DNA of 33,993 bases from an uncultured Pirellulaceae bacterium (GTDB lineage Bacteria > Planctomycetota > Planctomycetia > Pirellulales > Pirellulaceae), in the NCBI GenBank assembly GCA_937921995.1, contig CAKZVF010000224.1, forward strand, positions 1 to 33,993, read 5' to 3'. Shown piece after piece: positions 19,501-27,137 of the stretch (positions are counted from its first letter, which is position 1; each line of letters begins with the position of its first letter). The position numbers and the translations under genes were made by a program. Under the pieces are notes generated by a model. The model was given only the letters and a program-made list of their open reading frames with translations, made no database searches and had not been told where the DNA came from.

Positions 19501-21224
19501 ACGAAGACATTCAAGGTCCCGCTGGCTACGACGTGGCCGAAACAATCTCAGGTTTTGTGCCTAAGAAATCGTTACTGGTTACAACCGAAGAACAAATGAA
19601 GCCTTTCGTCACGCTCCAATGCGAACGAAATCAAACCGCGATGCAGTCGGTGGGATGGTTACAATCGGGGTTGATCACCGACGATATTTTGGAGCGGTTC
19701 CCCTACCAAGAACACCCCGACAATATCGCGCTGGTATCACAGATGGCTTCTAATATCGGCATGACGCATGAACAGTCTCTCAAAGCGATGGCGGACGATT
19801 TGGTTCCGGATCTGGGCGTTTTGAAGACGCATCCGGTGTCGACGGTGAAAACGCGGCGGATCGAGTTTACCAATGGCATGTCGGCGAATGAACGTTTTGG
19901 CTGTATGGGCAACTGGAAACGATTGAAGTACGACACGCAGGACCCTTGGACGGAACCGACCACGTGGGTCGTTGGTGTCATCAACAATCGCGCCGATCGC
20001 GTGCCACGTTCGCGTGTCTTTGCGAAGATCATCGTGGAAGACATCAACGCCGATCGCTTCTTTCTTATCGGCACCAACCTTAACGGTTTAAAAATGTTCA
20101 TTGACGAAGCTTGGCAGGAGAAATCTGCTTCCATGACGCTGAAGCAGACCGATGGAACTTGGAATCCCGAACATGCCTTGAAGACATTGAAGGAAACGGC
20201 TTGGAATTTCCGGCAACCCGTTACCGAAGAACAAATCACCGTTCAACTGAAACACATGATCAACAGCGTCGTTGAAGAAATGATCGCCAACGAGCAACCG
20301 GTTCCAAAGGTTGACATCAGCACACTGACACCTCAGAGCAATCTGAAAGAAATGTTGGAACCGGCTGCTATCTCCGGCGACTACGTTGATGCAATCCTCC
20401 AGCGGCAAGCTTGGCTCAACCGCGCTTACACTGAATATCGCGATTTACGAGAAGCAATCGAAGATGCCCCTGCGAGTGTTGCGGACACGATCGACACCAA
20501 ATACCGAACGACGCTCAACCACTGGTTCTCTCGCAAATTGGTCGTCGTGTCAGATTCCGAAGCCACCGGCGAAGAAGTCATCGGGCAAATCGTACAAGAA
20601 GTTCCGCCGGGCTACCTGGCACGGACGATGGGCATGCAAAACATCAAAGGCACGGGACTCGATTTTGTTTATCGTTTCCAAGCCTGGGACACTTGCTTCG
20701 AAGCTTGCGAGGCAACCCAGGACCGACGCCTGGCGGTGGCGGAGAAAGCGATCACCGCGCTGGTGGCGATGCCGGTGATCGGCCAACTCTGCATCGAAAA
20801 ATTGCTCGACACCATCGCGCAGTGTCGTAATAACAAAACGCTGCAACGATCAGACCTGCAATCACAATTAGACATTCTCAAAACACGCGTCGACGAAGCG
20901 CAAAGCTCGTTTTATCAATCCGCATCTTCGTCTCCCAACCACCACCATGACTCTAAGCAAATAGAAAAACCTTCTCAATGGCGTAAACATATGCAGACCC
21001 TTCACCAATGGTCATACCAATGGGCCGAAGAGTTCTTTGACGTCAACGATTCGATCCGCCGCCGAGAGAAAGCGGACTTGATTTATCGCGACTATGTAAC
21101 TTGCCGAATCAGCCGACAACGCGCCGTTGTTGAGCTTCGGAAACTGAATAAACGGCAAAAAGGCGGGTGGTTGAAAGAGGATTCTAAAAAGGTGCGAAAC
21201 AAATTGCGTTTGAAAAACGTATAG
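16566..21224 (+). CDS. PgsB/CapB-type poly-gamma-glutamate ligase with HEAT-like N-terminal and novel C-terminal extensions
   Basis: PgsB is an ATP-dependent amide ligase related to Mur ligases; it normally has about 400 residues. Here the match starts after a membrane helix (about 833-853) followed by a basic patch. P-loop GTRGKSGT lies at 871-878, KTTGCEA at 896-902, WECMALNP at 947-954, NTYPDHEDIQGP at 974-985 and NNRADRVPRS at 1140-1149, all in PgsB order. The 830 residues before this are extra: an N-terminal helical part, HEAT-like repeats at about 265-545, and an unknown part to about 785. About 350 further residues follow the ligase, ending in a very basic tail. The ribosome site AGGA precedes the ATG, 17 bases after the preceding gene. 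Ligase identity is firm; the product could be polyglutamate or another amide-linked polymer. A weaker hydrophobic stretch at 789-805 leaves the side of the membrane occupied by the N-terminal part uncertain. Confidence 0.88.
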   Translation: MATVEQTNTSTDRSPPDPQKSGAIERLENLDPSQQPPERATLRSLGSAIGLRQVRKLLELGLNEYEVKLNAHLIAKLNIDFQTWIKNSKQVAEKSVRNAKQLSNQRWLLDEINLEKGGQGSQAPRFVCDFLFQQIENQLSDLAKLEALNKQFRRNLAAASTQRVRKELILHFAQCLNPAPDALVMDERAFARWFDEEALSDRFLKRQGEQELLLCFTLDRLASTVVHVFHRAIELNMAHFGGATDDLNNRIKGIWQRLKVETSLLPAFVYQGDVRVQCAAIKSLRIMLEALPNGIAWTIVSQRMLGFIDRSAREKTADVWVQCEALTILSNLSLDAALSVIDQRLRTPGTGDDIFVRRHAWSLIENFLSRGDGHKIELSWAAETSSFVRQKTADALFLSFDRLVHRKWRQMVLGDADPKVRASALSTAARPGLHSQQSISFFRILPHVLKREQDEFVLRTALWATTDVLRRSLARLAAQTQGDPGQARFTILTLVKSQIQPAIQTLQNTHASVPVRRWAAQCNERIWGLLDEQASELIQRLGTDVAKIKPGRSRTYPNRWFDWVDEETLTRIFAVLSQNNFGYEVQRTWLGMRVTRGPVFGLRLWRLLHEFRRSATDKRKGHPHSIGRVSTARLKAPSQILGELSETKVPGEPLTIASDGTWRPFLPLVDDLISALNMSWFKPATVKIVSSQGVTSITPPSKIAQRIAACYSLTKDFAKYANLRNWDGGTTDADSYIRTIGDLGFKVSFKPHRYQQKESISERSSNTARSQKQSPRIADSSVTKFFGNVTQISPVLIPLATHVLGSSHYETLVGHLKRFTEYFTSPYENSLGELVLFASVALLLVVVRHWWLNFSFRKSRKKIPFSIGGWGTRGKSGTERLKAALLGVMGHGLVSKTTGCEAMFIHSYAFGEPIEIPFFRPYDKATIWEQRNLVNIAAKLKPSVFLWECMALNPSYVNVLQHQWMHDDIATITNTYPDHEDIQGPAGYDVAETISGFVPKKSLLVTTEEQMKPFVTLQCERNQTAMQSVGWLQSGLITDDILERFPYQEHPDNIALVSQMASNIGMTHEQSLKAMADDLVPDLGVLKTHPVSTVKTRRIEFTNGMSANERFGCMGNWKRLKYDTQDPWTEPTTWVVGVINNRADRVPRSRVFAKIIVEDINADRFFLIGTNLNGLKMFIDEAWQEKSASMTLKQTDGTWNPEHALKTLKETAWNFRQPVTEEQITVQLKHMINSVVEEMIANEQPVPKVDISTLTPQSNLKEMLEPAAISGDYVDAILQRQAWLNRAYTEYRDLREAIEDAPASVADTIDTKYRTTLNHWFSRKLVVVSDSEATGEEVIGQIVQEVPPGYLARTMGMQNIKGTGLDFVYRFQAWDTCFEACEATQDRRLAVAEKAITALVAMPVIGQLCIEKLLDTIAQCRNNKTLQRSDLQSQLDILKTRVDEAQSSFYQSASSSPNHHHDSKQIEKPSQWRKHMQTLHQWSYQWAEEFFDVNDSIRRREKADLIYRDYVTCRISRQRAVVELRKLNKRQKGGWLKEDSKKVRNKLRLKNV

Positions 21225-21314
21225 CTGCGATTTAGGTTATGTTTTAGGGCCAGCAGGCTCGAGGGTATCCCAACAAATCGACATTCCTACACAGTTCGCG
21301 CTTTCTGTTTTGAC

Positions 21315-22259
21315 ATGAGAAAAACATCGGCGAAAAATTCTTTTCCAGCGGCGTTCACGCTTGTTGAACTTTTGGTCGTGATTGCGATCATCGGCATCTT
21401 GATTGGGATGCTGTTGCCGGCGGTGCAGCGTGCCCGAGAAGCCGCGCGGCGGGTGAGTTGTCTGAACAACATGAGGCAACTGGGGCTTTCGGCTCACATG
21501 TTTCATGATTCCAAGGGCGGATTCCCACCGTCAGCGATTGGAGGCGAGGATGAGACGATTGGATTCGGGCCGGCGCGCGGTGGATACATCACATGGCCGG
21601 CATTCCTTCTGCCATTTTTAGAACAAGAGAATTTGGCCGACAAAATTGACTTCAACTATTCGGCTTACGTTTCGGACACGGCCGGACAACATGAAACGCT
21701 CAGCGGCGAACATCCTTTGAACGTCTCCGATCAAGTCAACAAGTTTGCATCGACAAATGCTCCCCCGTTATTTTCCTGCCCTTCGGTGGCAAAACAATTC
21801 GAACAAGGTGAACATAAAGACTACGCCATCAACGTGGGCGGGCAACTTCCTTGGTATCCCTTCAATCGTGACGGAAACGGAATGGGTTTTCTCGATTCAA
21901 AAGTCCGGATCGAACAGGTCGGCGACGGCACCTCCAACACCTTCCTCTTCATGGAGCGGAAGCGATACGATGGACGCGATCTTAGTGACAACACGCGCGT
22001 CAATCCATTTCTTTGGGCGTCCTTTAGACACAACGGGCAAGTGTTGTACGGGTATTCAGCCGACGAAGACGAAATCATTGCGACATTCGAGATCGGGCAG
22101 CTTTGGAGATCCCCCGACAGCGATCATCCCGACGGCGTTAACGTTGCCATGTGCGATGGCAGCACACGTTTTTTATCAGACACCGTTGCATTTGATCCGT
22201 ATCGAGCGACCTTCACACGTTCCGGTGGCGAAGTCGAAGTTGTCCAACTCGGTGACTAG
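21315..22259 (+). CDS. DUF1559 domain protein with type IV pilin-like N-terminal methylation motif
   Basis: The 314-residue protein has a short basic leader and the prepilin motif FTLVELLVVIAIIGILIGM, followed by LLPAVQRAREAARRVSCLNN, the hallmark opening of the DUF1559 family, which is greatly expanded in planctomycetes. Near the C-terminus the H-X9-DG-type motif is present (HPDGVNVAMCDGSTRF). The hydrophobic helix after the leader should anchor it as a pseudopilin at the inner membrane after prepilin-peptidase cleavage. The cellular role of the family is not established. It lies 90 bases after the PgsB-fusion gene on the same strand, but I see no special link to that cluster. The ATG at 21315 is the only start that preserves the leader. 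Confidence 0.92.
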   Translation: MRKTSAKNSFPAAFTLVELLVVIAIIGILIGMLLPAVQRAREAARRVSCLNNMRQLGLSAHMFHDSKGGFPPSAIGGEDETIGFGPARGGYITWPAFLLPFLEQENLADKIDFNYSAYVSDTAGQHETLSGEHPLNVSDQVNKFASTNAPPLFSCPSVAKQFEQGEHKDYAINVGGQLPWYPFNRDGNGMGFLDSKVRIEQVGDGTSNTFLFMERKRYDGRDLSDNTRVNPFLWASFRHNGQVLYGYSADEDEIIATFEIGQLWRSPDSDHPDGVNVAMCDGSTRFLSDTVAFDPYRATFTRSGGEVEVVQLGD

Positions 22260-22545
22260 CTCGACGACTGCTGGCGTTTGCCTGCAGGCATGCGGTTACC
22301 GATCGAAACCGCCAAACGTACCCACGCTTTCCCGGTTGTGATGTGCCGGTTATTTCAATCGCTGTCAAAATGCCTTAAGCGTTCATGTTTCGTTCTGCTG
22401 CGGGGGGGGAAACGCTGTTGTTTGACTACGACAAATGCGCGTCGGCGCTCCGTGAAAAACGACTTAGATCTTTTTCACTGTCCGAACGATTTTAGCGATG
22501 TATATTATGGTTCAGCGGCCAACATGTTTAGAGAATAGAGCAACC
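22260..22545 (+). other. Intergenic region with G8 tract and possible promoter before the RTX gene
   Basis: These 286 bases hold no convincing gene. A palindrome TGCCTGCAGGCA occurs near 22278-22289, and an uninterrupted run of eight G lies at about 22402-22409. A TATATT hexamer close to 22500, about 46 bases before the chosen ATG, could be a -10 box, but the -35 region is unclear. A direct role for any of these is unproven. Confidence 0.3.
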
Positions 22546-24051
22546 ATGAATTTCCGATGCGTGCCTAATAGAAGACAATTCATTGCCTCAAAAAACGTCG
22601 CGATAGCGGTCTGCTTTTTAATGACCTCACTCAATGGGGCCGGCCTTGGTTGGATGCCTGGGGCCCAGCTTCTTTTTGCTGAAAATTTACTGGACGACGA
22701 TAGTCTGGGGACCGTGCAGTTGACGGGTCGTGGTGTGGACGTCATCGGAACTGACGGCGACGACGTAATTTGGGTCGAAGAAGTCGAGGATCCAACGGGT
22801 GACTGGCCCATTGATTTAGTCGTTCATATTAATGGGGCATCGGTCTTGGTCCAATTGGATTCGTTCGCGATCGACCCAACAATTTTTGACTTCATACCCG
22901 ACTACGACCAGGATCCTCCGTTGATCATTGTTAATGGAGGTAATGGTGATGATGTTATTGCCACTGAGTACGGCTCCGAACTCAATCTATGGGCGTCCGG
23001 CAGTGCTGGCAACGACCGCATCTACAATCGCGGAGGAAGAAGTCACTACAACTTCTTTTCCGAAACCAATCAAGATTGTGAGGTATTCGGTGGTGCGGGC
23101 AATGATTACATCTTCAATGCAGGCTCCTATTGCGAAATGCGCGGTGGCGATGGAGACGATCTCCTTGTTTCTCGGGCCTCGCCGATAACCGGGTTTGCCA
23201 ATTCATTAATGAACGGCAATGACGGAAACGATCGGCTATTTGGAAGCAATGGCCGCGATGACCTGCGAGGAGACGATGGCGATGACGTTCTTCATGGTGG
23301 TTCCAACAGCGACAGGCTAGAAGGCGGTGGCGGCAACGATCAGCTTTATGGTGGCAATGGGGACGACTTGCTTATCGGCGGCATTGGCGATGATCTGCTG
23401 CATGGCAACGCCGGTGACGACCACTTGACTGTAGTCTTAGGAAACAACACGCTGTTCGGCGGCCCCGGCGATGACCAGATCCGAAGCTGGTTTGGTAATG
23501 ATGAGATTTTTGGGCAATCTGGAGATGACACGATCGAGGGCCGTGAAGGCAATGTTACGATCCATGGCGGAACTGGCAACGATCTGATTCGCGGCAGTTC
23601 AGGCGACGATGAATTAAACGGCGGGGTCGGCGATGACAGCATCGAAGGCTTCAGCGGCAATGATACGATCAACGGCGGCAGCGGCAACGATTTGCTGCGC
23701 GGCGGTGCGGGCGACGATGAATTAAATGGAGGAGTTGGCGATGACTTGCTGGCGGGAGAAGGCGGGCACGATCAACTTATCGGTGGCGATGGAATCGACG
23801 TTATTTATGGTGGCACCGGTGATGATTCACTCAACGGAGGCAACGGTAACGATCAGCTATTGGGCGATGGAGGCGACGATAACCTAATTGGAGCAGCAGG
23901 TGACGATATCCTCGCAGGCCAATCGGGAATTGATCAACTTGACGGCAGCGCCGGCAACGACACCGCGTTAGGCGAAGGCGAAGTCGAGACTAGCATTGAA
24001 CTCTACCAGCCGTTTTCTGGATTCCAAGCCCTGAGGGACCGCCCGCGTTAA
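22546..24051 (+). CDS. RTX (hemolysin-type calcium-binding repeat) protein with N-terminal Sec-type signal
   Basis: The 501-residue product starts with a basic stretch (MNFRCVPNRRQF) and a hydrophobic segment, with likely cleavage after AQLLFA near residue 46. An in-frame ATG 48 bases upstream would only add a non-hydrophobic leader. After about 80 residues of beta-like sequence the protein becomes a long array of nine-residue RTX repeats of the form GGxGxDxLx, from about residue 125 to 475, for example GGNGDDLLIGG and GNDLLRGGAGDDELNGG. RTX repeats fold into calcium-filled parallel beta rolls outside the cell. No adhesin, protease or lipase domain is visible, so the protein is nearly all repeat, perhaps a surface or matrix component. 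Classical RTX proteins leave by type I secretion with a C-terminal signal; the N-terminal signal here suggests Sec export. Confidence 0.88.
   Translation: MNFRCVPNRRQFIASKNVAIAVCFLMTSLNGAGLGWMPGAQLLFAENLLDDDSLGTVQLTGRGVDVIGTDGDDVIWVEEVEDPTGDWPIDLVVHINGASVLVQLDSFAIDPTIFDFIPDYDQDPPLIIVNGGNGDDVIATEYGSELNLWASGSAGNDRIYNRGGRSHYNFFSETNQDCEVFGGAGNDYIFNAGSYCEMRGGDGDDLLVSRASPITGFANSLMNGNDGNDRLFGSNGRDDLRGDDGDDVLHGGSNSDRLEGGGGNDQLYGGNGDDLLIGGIGDDLLHGNAGDDHLTVVLGNNTLFGGPGDDQIRSWFGNDEIFGQSGDDTIEGREGNVTIHGGTGNDLIRGSSGDDELNGGVGDDSIEGFSGNDTINGGSGNDLLRGGAGDDELNGGVGDDLLAGEGGHDQLIGGDGIDVIYGGTGDDSLNGGNGNDQLLGDGGDDNLIGAAGDDILAGQSGIDQLDGSAGNDTALGEGEVETSIELYQPFSGFQALRDRPR
22930..23970 (+). repeat. RTX-encoding tandem repeat array
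   Basis: The DNA is a degenerate 27-base tandem repeat encoding GGxGxDxLx units. A higher-order copy is visible: the block around 23580-23660 recurs around 23688-23768, 108 bases (four units) apart, sharing the stretch coding for GDDELNGGVGDD. This indicates recent internal duplication by unequal recombination or slippage. Confidence 0.8.
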
Positions 24052-24115
24052 TGCGAATTGCCCGTTTGAGAGAAAAGAAACGGGGACGATTTAGGGATCG
24101 TTAGCAGCGCACAAC

Positions 24116-25963
24116 TTATTGCTGACGGGTTCCTACTGGCATACGGTTACCCATCGAACGGGCTGACCGCACCATCGCTTTGCCAGTTTGCGACGTCCCG
24201 GTCAAATAATTGTCGATTTGTGCGTCTTGGTGGACGCGCTGAATTTCGTCCTGCATCGCGAGGCGAATCTTTTTCTCGTGAATGTTCTTGTACAATTCCT
24301 CCTGCACAGCATCGAAGTCAGCGACTTGTGGATTGGTGCGCCCCTTGCAGAACAGAATCGCCCAGTGTTCGCCCAATTGAATCACTTTTGAGATTTCATT
24401 CTTTGACAGCGAGAACGCTTCGGCTTCCAGCTCAGGCTGGCCACCAAATTTCTTCACCGGTGGAACTTGGCCAAAGTTGTTTTTGGAGGCCGGTTCGATC
24501 GAATACTGATTGGCCAGTTGACCAAAATACTCCGCCGTTGGATTGGCGGCAGCCATCTTCCAAACTTTCGTTGCAGAACGTTGGTCTTGGAACACGATCG
24601 CCAACACCTCGACGCCCGGCCCAAAATTCGCATCGTAGCCCTTTTGCAAATCTTCATCGGTCACTTCCACTTTATCAGCGACCAATTTCTTCAGCGCTAC
24701 CGTTGGCCAGACCTGATCTTCGATGTAGAAATCGACCTTGCTCTTGTCGTTCCCCGTTACAAATGCCAAGTATTCGTCAATATTAACTTCGCCACCGGGA
24801 AGACGCTGTTTGACTTGTTCGGCTGCCCGCGCGATTTCGGCGGTGACCTCTTCTTGCTCAACCGCCATCCCGTTTCGTTCAAGCTCTTGAACCAACAGCG
24901 TTCGGTTGATCTCAACCTCCAGCATCATTTTGCCATAGCGCGTGATACATTCTTCGGCAACTTGATTCTTCAATACATTCTGCCCGTTAACGGTCGCGGC
25001 AACACCTGGCATCTGTTTGGAAAGCTCAGGGTCGTTCATCACGTTGACGATTTGAGCCGACTGTTGCAGGTTACGGAATAGTTCGAGCGCTGAACTACGA
25101 AGTTTGTCACGTGTGATTTCTTCGACGATGCGTTCGTGGACTTGGGTGACTTGTTCTTGAGTCAGTTCCTCCGCCGGAAACACTCGTTCGCATCGCAGCA
25201 CCAAAAATGCCCCATCGACCTTGAAGACCTCAGAGATTTCACCAGGCTGAAGCGCGAAGGCAACTTTCTCAAATTCAGGAAATCCACTGTTTCTACGTAC
25301 CGGAGGCAACAGCCCGCCCATGGCAGCGCTGTTGGTATCCACGGAGTGTTGTTTGGCCAGTTTTTCAAAGCTCTCAGGTTCGGCCCGCAGGATTTCGCGT
25401 AATGTCTTCGCGGCTTCTAAATCAGTCAATGCGATTTGGCGTACTTGAATCTTCGCACCAAACTCAAACTCCATTCGTTGCTCAAGTTCCGCCGGCGTGA
25501 CCTGAATTTGAGCTTCAGCGATCCGGCGCAACGCCAGTTCGTTCCAAACGATGTCATTCTTATATTGATCAATTTTGATGCTCCGCTTGCTTTCGATAAG
25601 CTTTAAGTAGCGGTCGGCGGAGAGCCCGAACTTTTCGGCTTTTTCGCGAATGGTTTCATTGATGTCGCCTTCGGTGATCTCGATGCCCTGCTTCTGCAGC
25701 TCGTTCATTACCAACAATTTGTTGATGATGCTCTCGAGCACATCGCTTCCGAAACGACGCATGGCTTCGTTTGCCAATTGTTGGCGCGAGATTGGCCGGC
25801 CGTTCACGGTGGCCATGGTCGAAATTCTCTTTTGACCCGTTTGAGATACAGGCCGCGGTGTAGAAGATGTTTGTTGAGCTGACGCTGAGTGCGCAGATAG
25901 TACGGCCACAAAAAAGACAGCACAAACGGCCGATGCAAAAAACGAAGACGATTTCGCGAACAT
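24116..25963 (-). CDS. Tandem-duplicated SurA/PrsA-like peptidyl-prolyl cis-trans isomerase (parvulin)
   Basis: The 615-residue secreted protein has a Sec signal with likely cleavage after SASA (residue 29). It consists of two similar halves. Each starts with a short TVNG segment and a SurA-N-like helical chaperone domain (about 49-165 and 320-440), followed by a parvulin rotamase domain (about 170-262 and 450-555). The rotamase signature is clear in the first copy (FEKLAKQHSVDTNSAAMGG, then LQPGEISEVF) and recognisable in the second (FGQLANQYSIEPASKNNFG, then LSKNEISKVI). It should assist folding of exported proteins, including outer-membrane barrels, in the periplasm. GGAG lies 7 bases before the ATG and fixes the start. 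The gene is convergent with the RTX gene and divergent from the Asp-rich protein gene. Confidence 0.88.
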   Translation of the reverse strand: MFAKSSSFFASAVCAVFFVAVLSAHSASAQQTSSTPRPVSQTGQKRISTMATVNGRPISRQQLANEAMRRFGSDVLESIINKLLVMNELQKQGIEITEGDINETIREKAEKFGLSADRYLKLIESKRSIKIDQYKNDIVWNELALRRIAEAQIQVTPAELEQRMEFEFGAKIQVRQIALTDLEAAKTLREILRAEPESFEKLAKQHSVDTNSAAMGGLLPPVRRNSGFPEFEKVAFALQPGEISEVFKVDGAFLVLRCERVFPAEELTQEQVTQVHERIVEEITRDKLRSSALELFRNLQQSAQIVNVMNDPELSKQMPGVAATVNGQNVLKNQVAEECITRYGKMMLEVEINRTLLVQELERNGMAVEQEEVTAEIARAAEQVKQRLPGGEVNIDEYLAFVTGNDKSKVDFYIEDQVWPTVALKKLVADKVEVTDEDLQKGYDANFGPGVEVLAIVFQDQRSATKVWKMAAANPTAEYFGQLANQYSIEPASKNNFGQVPPVKKFGGQPELEAEAFSLSKNEISKVIQLGEHWAILFCKGRTNPQVADFDAVQEELYKNIHEKKIRLAMQDEIQRVHQDAQIDNYLTGTSQTGKAMVRSARSMGNRMPVGTRQQ

Positions 25964-26381
25964 AGGGTAACTCCATTCACCACAGAAAATACGGCCTTTC
26001 CTTAGGCCAGCCCACCCCAGCCGAGCGTACGGCTGCCGGTGTTGATCACGACAATCGCAGTATGGAAAAATTACAAAAGAGGGTCAAGCCAGATATCTGC
26101 TGGCACCTTGGAGGCCCTAATTTTTCGGGAGGTTGAAGCTCCGTCTGAAACCTACCGGTGCTTGTGCAGTGCTTTGTTGTCATGGGGTAGGTCTCGGGCG
26201 GCGCCTCGACCTCCCTTGGGACCTCCCGGTGCAAGCAACCAAAGCAGACTTTTCGCAATCGTTACGACCGGCGCGTGCGAGTGGACAATCGTTTTACAGA
26301 GGGAAACTTCGTTCAGCGCTGCGAACGTTGCAAACGATACACCTGTTATTCGCAATCCCTAGCTTGAGTAAAGGCCCTACT
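25964..26381. other. Divergent intergenic region holding an inverted-repeat element
   Basis: These 418 bases separate two divergent secreted-protein genes. The middle is occupied by the inverted repeat at 26127-26215. Open frames exist here on both strands but follow the repeat arms and have no protein character, so I call no gene. Promoters for both flanking genes must lie here; I cannot place them. Confidence 0.4.
26127..26215. repeat. Imperfect inverted repeat, 29-base arms, possible MITE or REP-like element
   Basis: Left arm 26127-26155 starts GGGAGGTTGAAGC and ends ACCTAC; right arm 26187-26215 is its reverse complement at 23 of 29 positions, starting GTAGGTCTCGG and ending GACCTCCC. 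The loop is 31 bases. Five of the six differences are transitions, so one or other RNA strand can still pair through G-U. A further GACCTCCC-like copy occurs at about 26220-26227. Translation of either strand gives a similar peptide (EVEAPSETY and EVEAPPETY), which explains the shadow frames here. The element could be a mobile-element remnant or a dispersed palindromic repeat. Confidence 0.6.
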
Positions 26382-27065
26382 ATGTTGATAACTCGATCAT
26401 CCCGAATCGCGACGTTAACTATCGCCATTGTCCTGTTCGCAGTCCTGTCATCATTGACGTCGGATTGCCAAGCCCAGCGGCGTCGATTCGTGCCGGGACA
26501 GGAATTGGGTAGGTTTCTGGGGATCGGCCATGGTCCTGGATATCATTGTGCCAACGCCGGCCAAAACACAGATTATTACAATCCCTACAGCGCCCACAAT
26601 TCGACGCTGACCGCAAGCAGTTATCCCGAAAACGGATACGTTAGAGGCTATTCGAGTTTTGAGTCTGAGATGGTTCCTCAAGCGTCTTACACAAACCGGG
26701 ACCAGGGTCAGCACTCTGTATTTGAGTCATTACCGGGCAAAACGGTGCAGCCTCGATTCGAACCAGCGGTTGATCGCACGCGGAAGAAACGCGATGCAAC
26801 CGATTTCGATTCAGATCTTGATTCTGATGAAGAATTAGATTTTGATGCCGACGAAGATTTCGATGATGAATCTAATTTTGGCTCCAGTTCTAAATCCGAT
26901 TTCGATTCACCATCAACGTTGTCAAACTTAGATGACTTGGAAGGACAAGATTTGGTGGGCGAAAGTGATGGCGACTTTGATTCGCTGAAGAAATCCTTCG
27001 ACCAGATCAGACGCGATGAATCAACCCCGCCCAGTCCGGGTGTTGGCGACGGATTTTTAGATTAA
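26382..27065 (+). CDS. Secreted Asp-rich acidic protein, family not recognised
   Basis: The 227-residue protein starts at the ATG at 26382, which gives a good signal peptide (ATLTIAIVLFAVLSSLTS) with cleavage likely after CQA near residue 31. The open frame extends upstream through the inverted repeat, but that part has no protein character. The mature part begins RRRFVPGQELGRFLGIGHGPGYH, a Gly- and Tyr-containing stretch that resembles small secreted planctomycete proteins. Residues about 140-177 are an Asp/Glu/Ser-rich low-complexity run (DSDLDSDEELDFDADED), which could bind calcium or act as a flexible acidic spacer. I cannot assign a function. The gene is convergent with the AsmA-like gene downstream. 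Confidence 0.7.
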   Translation: MLITRSSRIATLTIAIVLFAVLSSLTSDCQAQRRRFVPGQELGRFLGIGHGPGYHCANAGQNTDYYNPYSAHNSTLTASSYPENGYVRGYSSFESEMVPQASYTNRDQGQHSVFESLPGKTVQPRFEPAVDRTRKKRDATDFDSDLDSDEELDFDADEDFDDESNFGSSSKSDFDSPSTLSNLDDLEGQDLVGESDGDFDSLKKSFDQIRRDESTPPSPGVGDGFLD

Positions 27066-27137
27066 GCCGTTCGTTGATCGAATTTCCCTTGCCACTACCA
27101 CTCGGTCTTTACCGTAAAAGTAACGGCCACAGGATGC

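Noticed and set aside
22930-23970. Regular spaced repeats as a CRISPR array
   Set aside because: The repeats are in frame, encode RTX calcium-binding units and have no unique spacers.
24061-24101. Hairpin CCCGTTT/AAACGGG between the convergent RTX and isomerase genes as a bidirectional terminator
   Set aside because: The stem is only seven pairs, the loop is ten bases and neither strand has a following T tract.
26039-26362. Open frame of 107 residues in the gap before the Asp-rich gene
   Set aside because: It is created by the inverted repeat, has no ribosome site or protein-like composition, and a similar peptide arises from the opposite strand.
26500-26525. Third copy of the inverted-repeat arm (GGGTAGGTTTCTGGGG) within the Asp-rich gene
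   Set aside because: Only about ten bases resemble the arm, which is not enough to separate from chance.
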